This document shows, one piece after another, positions 18,677 to 27,877 of a stretch of DNA of 64,000 nucleotides. The notes below the pieces were generated by a model. It was not told where the DNA came from, ran no database searches, and worked only from the letters and a program-made list of their open reading frames with translations. Source of the stretch: Saccharothrix sp. HUAS TT1. Its GTDB lineage: Bacteria; Actinomycetota; Actinomycetes; Mycobacteriales; Pseudonocardiaceae. The position numbers and the translations under genes are program-made. The stretch's first letter is position 1. Each line of letters opens with the position of its first letter. The DNA lies in assembly GCF_040744945.1 (NCBI RefSeq), contig NZ_CP160453.1:3906001-3970000 (forward strand), read 5' to 3'.

Positions 18677-18692
18677 TCACTCGACCGAGTGA
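18677..18692. promoter_or_regulatory. Palindrome TCACTCGACCGAGTGA upstream of the kinase gene
   Basis: Perfect 7-bp arms with a 2-bp centre, in the 229-bp gap between pucR and the kinase gene. It resembles a TetR- or MarR-type operator in symmetry. Could also be the end of the pucR transcript. No gene is seen in the rest of the gap. Confidence 0.3.
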
Positions 18693-18876
18693 ACTTCAAC
18701 GATCGGCTGGTCAGGCTGCCGCTGGTGCTTCGGTGATCCGAAGGAGGTGGTGGTTTGCGGTGCCGGGATGTGGGTACGCCTCCCCGAACGGTCGGACCGG
18801 GTGGCCGGCCGGGCCGGCGGGCGGGTAGCTTCCGGCGTCCGGGCCGACGTCGTCGACACAGCGGAGGTTCAACCGG

Positions 18877-20295
18877 ATGTGGGACGGTGACCTCACCGGC
18901 GAGGTGGTCGACGGCAGGTACGCCCTGGGCACCCTGTACGGGTCGGGCGGGATGGCCGAGGTCTACCGGGCGCTGGACACCCGGGCGGACCGCCGGGTCG
19001 CGATCAAGTTCTTCCTCGGCGCGGAGGCGGGCGAGGACCGGATCAGGCTCGACCGCGAGGCGGAGGTGCTGGCCGCGCTGCGCTGCCCGGGACTGGTCGA
19101 GGTGTACGGCACCGGAGTCTTCCGCGGCCGGCCCTTCTACGTGATGCAGGCGGTCGACGGCGGCACGCTGCGCCGCCGGATGCGCGGCGCCATGGCGCCC
19201 GAGGCGGTGGCCGCGATCGGGGCGCAGGTCGCCGGCGTGCTGGCCCACGTGCACGCCAACGACGTGGTGCACCGGGACGTGAAGCCGTCGAACATCCTGC
19301 TCGACACCGCCGGGCGGCGCGCCTACCTGGCCGACTTCGGGCTGGCGCTGCAGGGCCAGGTCACCAGGGTGACCAGGTCCGGCATCCTGGTCGGCACCGC
19401 GGGCTACCTCGCGCCCGAGCAGGTGCGGGGCGCCGACGTGCGGCCCTCGGCCGACGTCTACGCGCTGGGGCTGGTGCTGCTGGAGTGCCTGACCGGGCGG
19501 CCCGAGTACCCGGGCGGCGACACGGAGGCGGCGCTGGCGCGGCTGCACCGGGAGCCCCGGGTGCCGGTCGACCTGCCCGCGCCGTGGGCCGAGGTGCTGA
19601 CCGCGATGACCGCGTCGAACCCGGACGGGCGGCCGTCGGCGGCGGAGTGCGAGCGGCTGCTGGAGCGGGCGCGGCAGGCCAGTGCCGGGCTCGCGCCGCT
19701 GGTCGGCGCGGCCGTGGCGGACCGGTCCGAGGAGCCGAGGCACGCGCTCAAGGCCGGCCGTGGTCGGGCGGACGGCGGTGCGGCGGACGTCGGCGGGACA
19801 GGCGTCGGCGGGGCGGGTGGTCGGGGGCTCAGGCCGGACAGCCGGGCGGCGCTGGCCGGTGCGGTCGTCGCGGCCGGGGCGTTGACGCTGGTCGGGTTCC
19901 TGCTGTGGGGCGACACGTACGAGCCGACGCCCGGCGAGCGGTCCGAGCGGACGGTCACCAGCACGGTCGGCGACCCGGTCGCCGAGCAGGTGAAGGACAC
20001 CGGCGCGGTCGTGCCGGGCGACCCGGCGGGCGCCACGTCGACCGCGGTCGACGCCGTCCCGGCCGAGCGGTCGCCGGACGGCGCCGACGACGCGGGCGGC
20101 CCGAGCACGACCACCACGACGACCACCTCGACCGGCACGACCGAGGCGCCCACGACGACCGACAAGACCGTCCGCCAGCCGCCGGTCGAGGTCCCGACGA
20201 ACGCGCCGGTGGTGATCGCGCCCAACTCCGGGCAGCAGCCGACGCGCACCGGACCGCCTTCGAAGACCCGCGGCAGCGAGAACGGGCGGGGCTGA
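18877..20295 (+). CDS. Membrane-anchored eukaryotic-type Ser/Thr protein kinase
   Basis: 472 residues. Kinase domain about 15-270: GSGGMAEVY glycine loop, Lys44 in VAIK, Asp134 in HRDVKPSN, Asp153 in DFG and APEQ in the activation segment. A juxtamembrane Gly/Ala linker leads to one membrane helix near 330-350 (AALAGAVVAAGALTLVGFLLW), then an extracytoplasmic Thr/Pro-rich tail without PASTA repeats. So it signals from outside by a non-PASTA sensor or an unfolded stalk. Hanks-type kinases in actinomycetes regulate wall synthesis, metabolism and antibiotics. The gene is alone; substrate unknown. Confidence 0.94.
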   Translation: MWDGDLTGEVVDGRYALGTLYGSGGMAEVYRALDTRADRRVAIKFFLGAEAGEDRIRLDREAEVLAALRCPGLVEVYGTGVFRGRPFYVMQAVDGGTLRRRMRGAMAPEAVAAIGAQVAGVLAHVHANDVVHRDVKPSNILLDTAGRRAYLADFGLALQGQVTRVTRSGILVGTAGYLAPEQVRGADVRPSADVYALGLVLLECLTGRPEYPGGDTEAALARLHREPRVPVDLPAPWAEVLTAMTASNPDGRPSAAECERLLERARQASAGLAPLVGAAVADRSEEPRHALKAGRGRADGGAADVGGTGVGGAGGRGLRPDSRAALAGAVVAAGALTLVGFLLWGDTYEPTPGERSERTVTSTVGDPVAEQVKDTGAVVPGDPAGATSTAVDAVPAERSPDGADDAGGPSTTTTTTTSTGTTEAPTTTDKTVRQPPVEVPTNAPVVIAPNSGQQPTRTGPPSKTRGSENGRG

Positions 20296-20312
20296 CGACC
20301 GGGCCCGGCCGC

Positions 20313-21272
20313 TCAGGAGCGCAGCGCGGGCAGCAGCTCGCCCTTGGCGAACTCCAGGAACCCCGACTGGTGGCCGCCGCCGATCTGCACCAGCGCCAGG
20401 TCGGTGAACCCGGCCTCGCGGAACCGCGCCACCGCCTCCACCACCGGCCCGACCTCGGGACCGCACGGGATCTTCCCGGCCACGTCCTCCGGCCGCACGA
20501 ACTGCGTCGCACCGGCGAACCCGGCCGTCCCGGGCAGCTCGGCGTTGACCTTCCACCCGCCCGCGAACCACCGGAACTGCTCGTGCGCCCGCCGGACCGC
20601 CTCGTCCCGGTCGCGGTCCCAGCAGATCGGCAGCTGCCCGATCTTGCGCGACGGCCCGCCCTGGAAGACGTCCCACTCCTGGCCCAGCGACGCGTCCGGC
20701 TCGGTCGCCACCATCGCGTCGGCCAGCGGCGCGAACGTGCGCACCGACTGCCCGCCGGACACCGCCACCGCGATCGGCACCCGCTGCTCGGGCAGGTCCC
20801 ACAGCTTCGCCGAGTCGACCCGGAAGTGCCGGCCCGAGTAGTTGACGTACCCGCCGTCGAACAACTGCGAGATGATCTCCACGGCCTCGCGCAGCAGCTC
20901 GTGCCGCACGTTCACCGGCGGCCACCCACGCCCCACCACGTGCTCGTTCAGGTTCTCGCCCGCGCCGAGGCCGAGCGTGAACCGGTTGCCGGACAGCAGC
21001 TGCACGGTCGCCGCCTTCTGCGCCACCACCGCCGGGTGGTACCGCACGGTCGGGCACGTCACGTAGGTCATCAGCTCGACCCGCTCGGTGGCCTGGGTGA
21101 CCGCGCCCAGCACGCTCCACGCGTACGGCGCGTGCCCCTGCTCGTCCAGCCAGGGCGAGTAGTGGTCGCTCATCACCTCGAAGTCGAACCCGGCCTGCTC
21201 GGCGAGCGCGGCGTGCTCGACCAGCTCGCGCGGGCCGGCCTGCTCGGTCATGAGGGTGTAACCGATCCGCAC
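20313..21272 (-). CDS. LLM-class F420-dependent oxidoreductase
   Basis: 319-residue luciferase-like TIM barrel. SDHYSPW near residue 36, TYVTCPT near 70, RFTLGLGAGENLNEHVVG near 98-115, and the later IAVSGG-like segment match F420-dependent glucose-6-phosphate dehydrogenase-type LLM proteins (Fgd branch or TIGR03557 group). The GTG at 21272 has GGAGGAA 6 nt upstream and lies 9 bp after the HAD gene stop, so both form one operon. The substrate is not determinable from sequence. Genes of this class depend on cofactor F420, common in actinobacteria. Confidence 0.9.
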   Translation of the reverse strand: MRIGYTLMTEQAGPRELVEHAALAEQAGFDFEVMSDHYSPWLDEQGHAPYAWSVLGAVTQATERVELMTYVTCPTVRYHPAVVAQKAATVQLLSGNRFTLGLGAGENLNEHVVGRGWPPVNVRHELLREAVEIISQLFDGGYVNYSGRHFRVDSAKLWDLPEQRVPIAVAVSGGQSVRTFAPLADAMVATEPDASLGQEWDVFQGGPSRKIGQLPICWDRDRDEAVRRAHEQFRWFAGGWKVNAELPGTAGFAGATQFVRPEDVAGKIPCGPEVGPVVEAVARFREAGFTDLALVQIGGGHQSGFLEFAKGELLPALRS

Positions 21273-21280
21273 GGTTCCTC

Positions 21281-21931
21281 CTACGCCATCGGCAGGTCGG
21301 TCAGGTCCGCCCGCAACTGGTCGAGTTCTTCGTAGACCGCCGACGCGCCCGCGTCGCGCAACTCGGCCTCGCCGAAACCACCCGTGCGAAGGCAGACGAC
21401 CGGCAGCCCGGCCCGCTGGGCGGCCTCGCAGTCCCACACCGAGTCGCCGATGACGACCGCGCGACCGCCGTCGCGGTCGACCTGCCGCAGGGCGGTCTCG
21501 ACCAGGTCCGGCGCGGGCTTGCTCTCCTCGACGTCGTCCGACGAGGTCGAGGGGGTGTCGACGGCGTCGATCAGCTCGAGGTAGTGGTCCACGTGCTTGC
21601 GCTTGCCGGAACTGGCCAGCACCACGGCGAAGTCCTGCTCCAGGGCCGCCGAGACCAGGCGGTGCGCGCCCTCCAGCGGCCGGACCTCGGCCAGCATCGG
21701 CTCGAACTCCGCCTCCCAGGCGGCGCGCAGGTCGTCGCCGTGCTCCCGCTCCGCGTGGTCGCCCGCGACGGCGGCGACGAGCTTGTCGCCGCCCATCCCG
21801 ATCGCGCGGTGCAGCCGCCAGGTCGGCACGGTGATGTCGAAGCGGCGGAACGCGCGGAACCAGGCCACGGCGTGGTGGTAGTTGGTGTCCACCAGCGTGC
21901 CGTCCACGTCGAGGACGAGCGTGTTGGTCAT
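21281..21931 (-). CDS. HAD-family hydrolase (phosphatase-like)
   Basis: 216 residues with the four HAD motifs: DVDGTLVDT (nucleophile Asp8 and Asp10), VVLASSGK (motif II), Lys of ESKPAPD (motif III), and GDSVWDCEAA (motif IV). The cap domain between motif I and II is helical (C1 type), as in phosphoglycolate-phosphatase-like proteins. First gene of a two-gene operon with the LLM oxidoreductase. Probably removes phosphate from a small metabolite; which is unknown. Confidence 0.9.
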   Translation of the reverse strand: MTNTLVLDVDGTLVDTNYHHAVAWFRAFRRFDITVPTWRLHRAIGMGGDKLVAAVAGDHAEREHGDDLRAAWEAEFEPMLAEVRPLEGAHRLVSAALEQDFAVVLASSGKRKHVDHYLELIDAVDTPSTSSDDVEESKPAPDLVETALRQVDRDGGRAVVIGDSVWDCEAAQRAGLPVVCLRTGGFGEAELRDAGASAVYEELDQLRADLTDLPMA

Positions 21932-21992
21932 GCGGCCTGGTTAACCCGGCCGGAGGACCGGCAAACCGGGCGGCCCCCCGGCCGGGGCGCGG

Positions 21993-22733
21993 TCAGCCGC
22001 GGCCGTCGACGCCGTCCAGGAACTCCTCGATCAGCCGGACCCACTCGGCGGGCGCCTCGGCGGCGGGGGAGTGGCCGCTGTCCAGCTCGGCCCACCGCGC
22101 GCCGGGGATCAGGTCGGCCAGCTCGCGGGTGGTGGCGGCCGCGATCAACCGGTCGTGCCTGGCGCCGATCACCAGCGTCGGCACGGCCACCGAGGGCAGT
22201 TCGGCGCGCAGGTCGACGCGCTGCACCAGGTCCACCTGCTCCGGCGAGCCGGGCGGCACGGTGAGCGCGATCAGCTCCAGCAGCCCGTCGGTCTGCTCGG
22301 CGGTCATCCGCCGCAGGTACGGCTCGCCCAGCGCGGTCGAGATCAGGTAGCGGGCCAGCGCGGCGCGGTCGCCGTCCAGCCGCCGGCGCCACTCGCGCAT
22401 CCGCTCCGCGGTCCCGTCGTCGAGGCGGGCGAACCCGGCGGTGAGCACCAGCGCCGTCACCCGCTCCGGGTGCCGCAGCGCCGCGCGCACCGCCACCGCG
22501 CACCCCATGGAGTAGCCGACGACCGCGAACCGCTCCTCGCCGTCGGCGGCGGCGACCAGCCGGTCGGCCAGGTCGTCCAGCTCCAGGGGCGCGGACGCGC
22601 GCGGTGTCGTGCCGGAGCCCGGGAAGTCCACCGCGTGCACCTTGCGCTTGCGCGACAGCTGCGGGATGACCGGGCTGAAGTTGGCGCGGACCGTGCCGCC
22701 GGCGCCGTGGGCGAGCAGGAGAGCGGGAGTCAC
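21993..22733 (-). CDS. Alpha/beta hydrolase
   Basis: 246 residues with HGAGG oxyanion motif at residues 9-13, nucleophile Ser in VVGYSMGCAV near 75, Asp in VIGARHD near 193 and catalytic His in DSGHSP near 222. GTG 22733 gives a fold start directly at beta1; the in-frame 22805 start would prepend a low-complexity stretch. Carboxylesterase- or proline-iminopeptidase-like, substrate unknown. 61 bp upstream of the HAD gene on the same strand. Confidence 0.86.
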   Translation of the reverse strand: MTPALLLAHGAGGTVRANFSPVIPQLSRKRKVHAVDFPGSGTTPRASAPLELDDLADRLVAAADGEERFAVVGYSMGCAVAVRAALRHPERVTALVLTAGFARLDDGTAERMREWRRRLDGDRAALARYLISTALGEPYLRRMTAEQTDGLLELIALTVPPGSPEQVDLVQRVDLRAELPSVAVPTLVIGARHDRLIAAATTRELADLIPGARWAELDSGHSPAAEAPAEWVRLIEEFLDGVDGRG

Positions 22734-22815
22734 GCCGCCGATTCTGCCGGGAGACGGGGCTCGGGCGCGCCGGTTGAACCGAGGGTGGTTCGTGTTCAAG
22801 CCCACACCCGCCGCG

Positions 22816-23736
22816 TCAGCCGACGTACACCCGGATGACCGTGCCGTCCTCGCGCGTGTGCACCCGGACCAGGTCGCACAGCAGGTTCACCAGCATCACG
22901 CCGTACCCGCCGTGCGCGCTCACGCCGGGGTTGCGCCTGCCCATCATCGGGTTGGCGATGCGGCCCCGGTCGCGCACCTCGCACACCACCGTGCCGCCCT
23001 CGCGCCACAGCAGCAGCGTGCCCGTGCCGCCCGCGTGCACGACGCTGTTCGTGGTCAGCTCGTTGACCGCGAGCACCAAGTCCTCCACCTGGTCCGCGGT
23101 CAGGCCGGCGCCGGTGGCGAACTCGGCCACCAGCCGCCGGGCGCCGCCCAGGGCGTCGAGGTCGAACCGGCGGGTGAGCGCGCCCGGCGGCGGCGGTGGC
23201 AGCGGGAGGTTGAACTCCTCGGCGACCAGGAACGGTTCGCGGTAGCCGGTGCTGGGCCTGCGCTGCTCCGCCGCCACGACGGTCGAGTGGGTGAACTCGG
23301 CGTCGCGCACCGCTTCGGGGGTGAGGTTCGCCGCGTCGTACGGGCAGAGGATCCAGGCGGGCCGGTCCTCGAACGCGGTGTTGACCAGCGCCTCGTGCTG
23401 CACGCACGCCGGGTACTCCAGGTCGGTGCGGTCCGGCCAGATCGGCTCGGCGACGATCCGCACCCGACCGCCGGCGGCCGTCGCGTTGTCGGTGAACGCG
23501 GCCAGCACGCCGGGGATGATGCGGCCCGGGTTGCGCCCGGCCCGCCGCATGTCCAGGAACTCGACCTGCTCGGCCTGCCGGCCCAGCGCCGGCCGCAGCA
23601 GGTCGATGCCCCGCTGCGGCACGGCCACCAGCACCGGTTCGCCCGCTGTGAGACCGTCGCGCACGAACGGCACTGTTCCCGCGAGGTACTGCTCGTCGTC
23701 GCGGTAGAGCAACGCCTCGTGCACGAAATCGACCAC
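22816..23736 (-). CDS. MEDS-domain anti-sigma-factor-type ATP-binding protein
   Basis: 306 residues. The first about 170 (FVHEALLYRDDEQYLAGTVPFV...) match the MEDS domain, found in actinobacterial stress regulators and methanogen/methylotroph sensors. The second half is an RsbW/SpoIIAB-like GHKL ATPase with the N-box AVNELTTNSVVHAGG near 230 and the G1 box DRGR; no H-box, so it is not a full histidine kinase. Such proteins bind and inhibit sigma factors or act as switch kinases for STAS antagonists. Two STAS proteins occur elsewhere (26845, 54948) but no sigma factor is adjacent. Confidence 0.88.
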   Translation of the reverse strand: MVDFVHEALLYRDDEQYLAGTVPFVRDGLTAGEPVLVAVPQRGIDLLRPALGRQAEQVEFLDMRRAGRNPGRIIPGVLAAFTDNATAAGGRVRIVAEPIWPDRTDLEYPACVQHEALVNTAFEDRPAWILCPYDAANLTPEAVRDAEFTHSTVVAAEQRRPSTGYREPFLVAEEFNLPLPPPPPGALTRRFDLDALGGARRLVAEFATGAGLTADQVEDLVLAVNELTTNSVVHAGGTGTLLLWREGGTVVCEVRDRGRIANPMMGRRNPGVSAHGGYGVMLVNLLCDLVRVHTREDGTVIRVYVG

Positions 23737-23769
23737 CTTGGGGAACCTCCGAACAGTCCGCGGACGCCC

Positions 23770-24276
23770 TCAGTATCGCGCCCGCGCGCCGCGGCGCAGC
23801 GGCCTGCTCAGCACGACGCGCGTCGCCGGGTCCAGGCCGCGCGCCGCTTCGTCCGCGACGACGGCGGCCAGCCCCGGCGACAGGTCCGCGACCTCGTGGA
23901 ATCCAAGTCGGAGGTAATAAGGCGCGTTCCACGGGATCTCGCGGAACGTGGTGAGGGTCAGCGCGTCCAGCCCCTCGGCGCCCGCCCAGAGCTCGACGTG
24001 GTCGAGCAGCGCCGCGCCGACACCGCGCCGGGCGTGGTCGGGGTGCACGCTGATCTGCTCGACGTGGGCGGCGCCGTCGACCACCTCGACCGCGACCCAG
24101 GCCACCGGGCGCGGGTCGACCGCCACCCAGACGCGCAGGTGTTCCAAGGTGTGCAGCGGCATCGGGTCGTCGTCGGCGATCTCCGGCATGCCGAAGTCGC
24201 GGAACGGTTCGCCGGAGGCGCGTTCGATCAGGGGCAGCAGGGGCAGTTCGGCGGGTCGGGCCGGGCGGATCTCCAC
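23770..24276 (-). CDS. GNAT-family N-acetyltransferase
   Basis: 168-residue acetyl-CoA-dependent acetyltransferase fold. [23 protein letters not shown] is the motif-A region with the pyrophosphate loop RRGVGA near residues 95-103, and [22 protein letters not shown] is the conserved motif-B end ([10 protein letters not shown]). Function and substrate are unknown. The GTG start at 24276 lies 10 bp after the stop of the upstream SRPBCC gene; a TTG at 24312 would overlap it. Likely co-transcribed with the SRPBCC gene. Confidence 0.85.
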   Translation of the reverse strand: MEIRPARPAELPLLPLIERASGEPFRDFGMPEIADDDPMPLHTLEHLRVWVAVDPRPVAWVAVEVVDGAAHVEQISVHPDHARRGVGAALLDHVELWAGAEGLDALTLTTFREIPWNAPYYLRLGFHEVADLSPGLAAVVADEAARGLDPATRVVLSRPLRRGARARY

Positions 24277-24286
24277 CGGCCCATGG

Positions 24287-24658
24287 TCAGCCGGCGGCGA
24301 GGTCCCGCTCAACCTCGGTCCCGAGCGCTTCGAGCAGGCGCGCCGGGAGCCCTTCGTCCGGGCAGTCGTCCACCTCCAGCTCGGCGACGCTGCCCGCGAC
24401 CCCCGCCAGCGAGACCCGCAGCGCGCCCCGGCAGCCGTGCGCGGCCAGCGGTTCCCAGGTCAGGAGCAGCCGGTCGTAGTCGGCGGCCAGGCTGACCTGG
24501 CGCGGCTCGTCGTGCGCGCGCAGGATCAGCACGTCGTCTGCCCGGCCGACGACCCGGTACGGCTCGGGCAACCAGGAGGCCAGCCGGGAGGGGTCGGCGG
24601 CGGCGGCGAACACCAGGTCGGGCAGGGCGGGGACAGCTCTTCTGACGTGGATGGTCAC
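24287..24658 (-). CDS. SRPBCC-type (START/polyketide-cyclase-like) protein
   Basis: 123-residue protein with the helix-grip pattern: N-terminal [29 protein letters not shown] followed by antiparallel strands ([36 protein letters not shown]) and a C-terminal long helix ([20 protein letters not shown]). Binds a hydrophobic ligand in family members, or acts as an activator-like (AHSA1) protein. GTG 24658 chosen by alignment to the fold start. First gene of the pair with GNAT. Confidence 0.65.
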   Translation of the reverse strand: MTIHVRRAVPALPDLVFAAAADPSRLASWLPEPYRVVGRADDVLILRAHDEPRQVSLAADYDRLLLTWEPLAAHGCRGALRVSLAGVAGSVAELEVDDCPDEGLPARLLEALGTEVERDLAAG

Positions 24659-24709
24659 GGCCTCACGGTTACCCCGTTCGAGCAGGCGCACACCGGGTAA
24701 CCGGCGGGC

Positions 24710-24895
24710 ATGACGGCAGCACAGGACCCAGCGGACCAGCCGGTAGACCCGGACGAGGTGGCCGAGGAGGCCCCGATCGACCCCACCCCGCAGGAGGTCG
24801 ACGAGTACCGCGCGCTGATCGGCGACGAGACGCCCGACCCCGAGGGGACGCCCGAGCCGGAGCCCCGCGTCGAGCCGGAGCCGCCGCGGTCGTGA
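24710..24895 (+). CDS. Small acidic hypothetical protein
   Basis: 61 residues, about 30 percent Asp/Glu and rich in Pro (PDPEGTPEPEPRVEPEPP), so likely disordered. The ATG is supported by position only; no strong RBS is visible. Followed immediately by a 15-bp-arm hairpin (24900), which suggests a genuine short transcript. No family recognised. Confidence 0.5.
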   Translation: MTAAQDPADQPVDPDEVAEEAPIDPTPQEVDEYRALIGDETPDPEGTPEPEPRVEPEPPRS

Positions 24896-24899
24896 GCGG

Positions 24900-24933
24900 G
24901 CGGGTGGGGACCGGTCCGCCGGTCCCCACCCGC
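24900..24933. terminator. Bidirectional terminator hairpin
   Basis: Perfect 15-bp arms (24900-24914 with 24919-24933) and a TCCG tetraloop between the small acidic gene (+) and the convergent SDR gene (-). No U-tract on either side. Confidence 0.75.
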
Positions 24934-24967
24934 TCCTACGGACCTCCGTCCGACACCCGCCCCGCTC

Positions 24968-25774
24968 CTACGAGCCGGAGTCGGCCGAACCGGGTTCGGT
25001 CATCGCCCGCATCGCCCGCGCCTTCACCGGGTCCGGCAGGGCGCGGCCCGCGACCGCCTGGGCCTTGTTGCGCAGCGAACCGGCCACCACGTGGTCGTCG
25101 CCGTCCATCAGCGCCTCGAACCCCGCCCGCGCGACCTCGGCCGGGTCGTCCTTCGGGCCGGTGGCGACCTTGGTGTCGGTCATGCCCGCCCGGCGGAAGA
25201 AGTCGGTGTCCGTCGGTCCCGGCATCAACGCCGTCACGGTCACCCCGCTGTCCCGCAGCTCCTCCCGCAACGCCTGCGAGAACGACGCCAGGAACGCCTT
25301 CGACGCCGCGTACACCGAGTGGAACGGCCCCGGCGCGGTCGCCGCCACCGACGACGTGAACAGCACCCGCCCGGCGCCCCGGTCCACCATCGCGGGCACC
25401 AGCCGCTTCGCCAGGTGCACCGCGGAGCCGATGTTCAGGTCCACCACCCGCAGGTGCGTCCGCAGGTCGCTGTCGTCCACGAAGTCGCCGCCGATGCCGA
25501 TCCCGGCGTTGACCGCCAGCGCGTCCACCGGCCGCCCGAACCCCTCGACCACCGCGACCAGGTCCTCGTTGCCCGCGAACGTGGCCAGGTCCGCCCGCAC
25601 CGGGTCGACCCGCGCGCCGCCGGTGGCCAGTTCCCGCGCCACGTCGTGCACCGCGTCGTTCTCCGCCGCCACGACCAGGTCGTACCCGTGCTCGACGAAC
25701 ACCCGGGCCAGTTCGAGCCCGATCCCGCTCGACGCGCCGGTCACCACCGCCAGGGGCCTTTCCGAAGCAGTCAT
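24968..25774 (-). CDS. Short-chain dehydrogenase/reductase (SDR)
   Basis: 268 residues, classical SDR: TGASSGIG near residue 14, NAGIG near 90, Ser of TSSVA near 142 and Tyr/Lys in YAASK near 158. The C-terminal DTDFFRRAGMTDTK segment matches the group of 'SDR family NAD(P)-dependent' acyl/sterol-like reductases common in actinobacteria. Substrate unknown. Divergent from the Ppx/GppA gene with about 100 bp between. Confidence 0.9.
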   Translation of the reverse strand: MTASERPLAVVTGASSGIGLELARVFVEHGYDLVVAAENDAVHDVARELATGGARVDPVRADLATFAGNEDLVAVVEGFGRPVDALAVNAGIGIGGDFVDDSDLRTHLRVVDLNIGSAVHLAKRLVPAMVDRGAGRVLFTSSVAATAPGPFHSVYAASKAFLASFSQALREELRDSGVTVTALMPGPTDTDFFRRAGMTDTKVATGPKDDPAEVARAGFEALMDGDDHVVAGSLRNKAQAVAGRALPDPVKARAMRAMTEPGSADSGS

Positions 25775-25874
25775 GGAGGTGAACTACCCGGAGTCGGATC
25801 ACCCAATCCGGTTTCACCCGATGTGCCCGGGGGCATCCTGTCAGGTAACTCTCTTCCGCGGATGGTGGTGACGT

Positions 25875-26834
25875 ATGTCCGGAAGACCCGGTCTGGTCGG
25901 TGTGCTCGACGTCGGCTGCTTCAGCGCCCACCTCGTCGTCGTGGCGGGCTCTCCCCTGCACCCGGTGGTCTCGCACAAGACCCGCCTCCGCCTGGACCGG
26001 GCGCTCGACCGGCACAACCGGCTGCGCCCCGAAGGCGTCGACCAGGTGGTGACCGCCGTCCGCACCGCGCACCGCGCCGCCGAGAAGGCGGGGGTCGCCG
26101 GGATCGTCCCGTTCGCCACCTCCGTCATCCGCGACGCGCCCAACGCCGACCAGGTGATCGCCGAGGTCGCCCGCCGCACCGGCACGCGGCTGCGCGTGCT
26201 GCCCGGCAAGGAGGAGGCCCGGCTCGCCTACCGGGCCGCGCGCCAGTGGTTCGGCTGGCACGCCGGCCCGCTGCTGGTGCTCGACGTCGGCGGCGGGACG
26301 GTGGAGCTGGCGGCGGGCGAGGACGCCGAGCCGTCGCTGACGCGCTCGCTGCCGTTCGGCGCCCGCACGACGACCCGGCGGCTGGCGGTGGCCGGGACCG
26401 TCGCCCGCGACCACCGCGGCCTGGCCCGCGAGCAGGTCCTGGTGCACGACCGGGTGATCGCCGCGCTGGAGGGGACGTCCACCGCCGGCCACCGGGCCGT
26501 CGGCTGCTCGAAGGTGTTCCAGCAGCTGGCGCGGCTGGCCGGCGCGCGTCCGCAGCACGAAGGGCCGTTCGTGCCGCGCGTGCTGCGGTTGGAGGACCTG
26601 CGCGGCTGGATACCCCGGCTGGCCCGGATGCCCGCGCCCAAGCGCGCCCGGCTGCCCGGCATCTCCCGGCACCGCGCGGAGCAGTCGTTGGCGGGAGCCC
26701 TGGTCGCGGAGGCGTTGATGGTGGCCACCGGGCAGGACGAGGTGGAGATATGCCCCTGGTCCACCAGGGAGGGGCTGCTGCTCTCCCTGCTGGGGGCGGG
26801 CGATGACGACGACGAGCACTGCCGGGTGGCGTGA
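25875..26834 (+). CDS. Ppx/GppA-family exopolyphosphatase
   Basis: 319-residue ASKHA-fold enzyme. LVGVLDVGCFSAHLVVV is the first phosphate loop and LLVLDVGGGTVELA near residue 135 the second, with FATSVIRDAPNADQV between. Members remove phosphate from polyphosphate ends or from pppGpp; two-domain (Ppx1-like) actinobacterial proteins of this length lack the C-terminal HD region. The typical Asp-Ser pair at the first loop is DVGCFS here, slightly divergent. Followed by a STAS protein 10 bp after the stop. Confidence 0.88.
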   Translation: MSGRPGLVGVLDVGCFSAHLVVVAGSPLHPVVSHKTRLRLDRALDRHNRLRPEGVDQVVTAVRTAHRAAEKAGVAGIVPFATSVIRDAPNADQVIAEVARRTGTRLRVLPGKEEARLAYRAARQWFGWHAGPLLVLDVGGGTVELAAGEDAEPSLTRSLPFGARTTTRRLAVAGTVARDHRGLAREQVLVHDRVIAALEGTSTAGHRAVGCSKVFQQLARLAGARPQHEGPFVPRVLRLEDLRGWIPRLARMPAPKRARLPGISRHRAEQSLAGALVAEALMVATGQDEVEICPWSTREGLLLSLLGAGDDDDEHCRVA

Positions 26835-26844
26835 AGGGATCGGG

Positions 26845-27432
26845 ATGCTGGCGCTGTCGGTCGAGGCCCACCGGACCGGGTGCGCGGTGGTCGTGGCGAC
26901 CGGGGAGTTGGACCTGGCGGGCGCGCGCCGGGTGCTGGACCGGATGGACCGCCTGATCACCGAGGGGCGTGACCGGGTCGTGCTCGACATGGCGGGGGTC
27001 GCGTTCTGCGGCGCCCAGGCGATGAGCGCGCTGGTCCGCACCAGGGCGCGGGCCCAGCGGTCGGGCGGCTGGCTGCGGCTGGCCGCCGTGCCGCCGCACG
27101 TGCGGCGGGTGTTCGAGCGCACGGACCTGGACCGGCTGTTCCCGCGCTACCCGGACGTGGCCTCGGCGGCGACCGGCCGCGCGGTCCCGGCCGGTGAACC
27201 GCGCGCGGTGCCGGGCGCTGGGCCGCGGGCGGCGGCGGGTGGGCCGCGGGCGGTGCCGGCGGCGGAACCGGGAGCCGGTCCCGACGGCGGGACGGGGGCC
27301 CCGGCGCGCCGGACGGTCTCCCGCAACGAGCGGCGTGCGCTTCCAGGTGGTGTGCCGGCCCCGGACGGTCGATCCGTTTCGAGCGGTGACCGCGGGGTAG
27401 CCGAGCGCGAACCACCGTCACAGGCGAGGTGA
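26845..27432 (+). CDS. STAS-domain protein (anti-anti-sigma type) with disordered tail
   Basis: 195 residues. The first about 105 form a STAS domain: AVVVATGELDLAGARRVLDRM, then VLDMAGVAFCGAQAMSALV, where the phosphorylatable Ser/Thr of antagonists is replaced by Cys-Gly-Ala, so regulation by phosphorylation may be lost. The rest is Gly/Ala/Pro/Arg low complexity. ATG 26845 is preferred over an ATG at 26803, which would overlap ppx. Likely translated with ppx in one transcript. A MEDS/GHKL partner lies at 22816 but is not adjacent. Confidence 0.75.
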   Translation: MLALSVEAHRTGCAVVVATGELDLAGARRVLDRMDRLITEGRDRVVLDMAGVAFCGAQAMSALVRTRARAQRSGGWLRLAAVPPHVRRVFERTDLDRLFPRYPDVASAATGRAVPAGEPRAVPGAGPRAAAGGPRAVPAAEPGAGPDGGTGAPARRTVSRNERRALPGGVPAPDGRSVSSGDRGVAEREPPSQAR

Positions 27433-27436
27433 TCCG

Positions 27437-27877
27437 ATGAGCGCCACCACGGGGGTGCCGCACCCGGTCCGCGGCGCGGCCATGGCGGTCGCGGTCGTGT
27501 TCCTGCTGGTCGGCGTGCTCGGCTTCGTCCCGGGTGTCACCGCCCACCTCGGCGACATCACGTTCGCCGGCCCGGACTCCGGCGCGCACCTGCTCGGCGT
27601 GTTCCACGTGTCCGTGCTGCACAACCTGGTGCACCTGCTGTTCGGCGCGGTCGGCCTGGCGATGGCGCGCGCGGCGTCGAGCGCGCGGGCGTTCCTGGTC
27701 GGCGGCGGCGCGGTGTACCTCGTGCTGTGGCTCTACGGCCTGCTCGTGGACGAGGCGAGCGCGGCGAACTTCGTGCCGCTCAACGCCGCCGACGACTGGC
27801 TGCACCTGGGCTTGGGCCTCGGCATGGTCGCCCTGGGCCTGGCGCTGAAGGGCAACCCGAATGCGCGCAGTGCCTGA
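27437..27877 (+). CDS. DUF4383 membrane protein
   Basis: 146 residues with four hydrophobic helices (about 15-35, 52-75, 85-105, 120-140) and the family signature HVSVLHNLVHLLFGAVGLA. Found across actinobacteria; function unknown. Follows the STAS gene by 4 bp. Confidence 0.88.
   Translation: MSATTGVPHPVRGAAMAVAVVFLLVGVLGFVPGVTAHLGDITFAGPDSGAHLLGVFHVSVLHNLVHLLFGAVGLAMARAASSARAFLVGGGAVYLVLWLYGLLVDEASAANFVPLNAADDWLHLGLGLGMVALGLALKGNPNARSA

Noticed and set aside
18728..18747. CTTCGG/CCGAAG hairpin followed by AAGGAGG before the kinase gene
   Set aside because: Short 6-bp stem; the following ORF is low-complexity and runs out of frame into the kinase gene.
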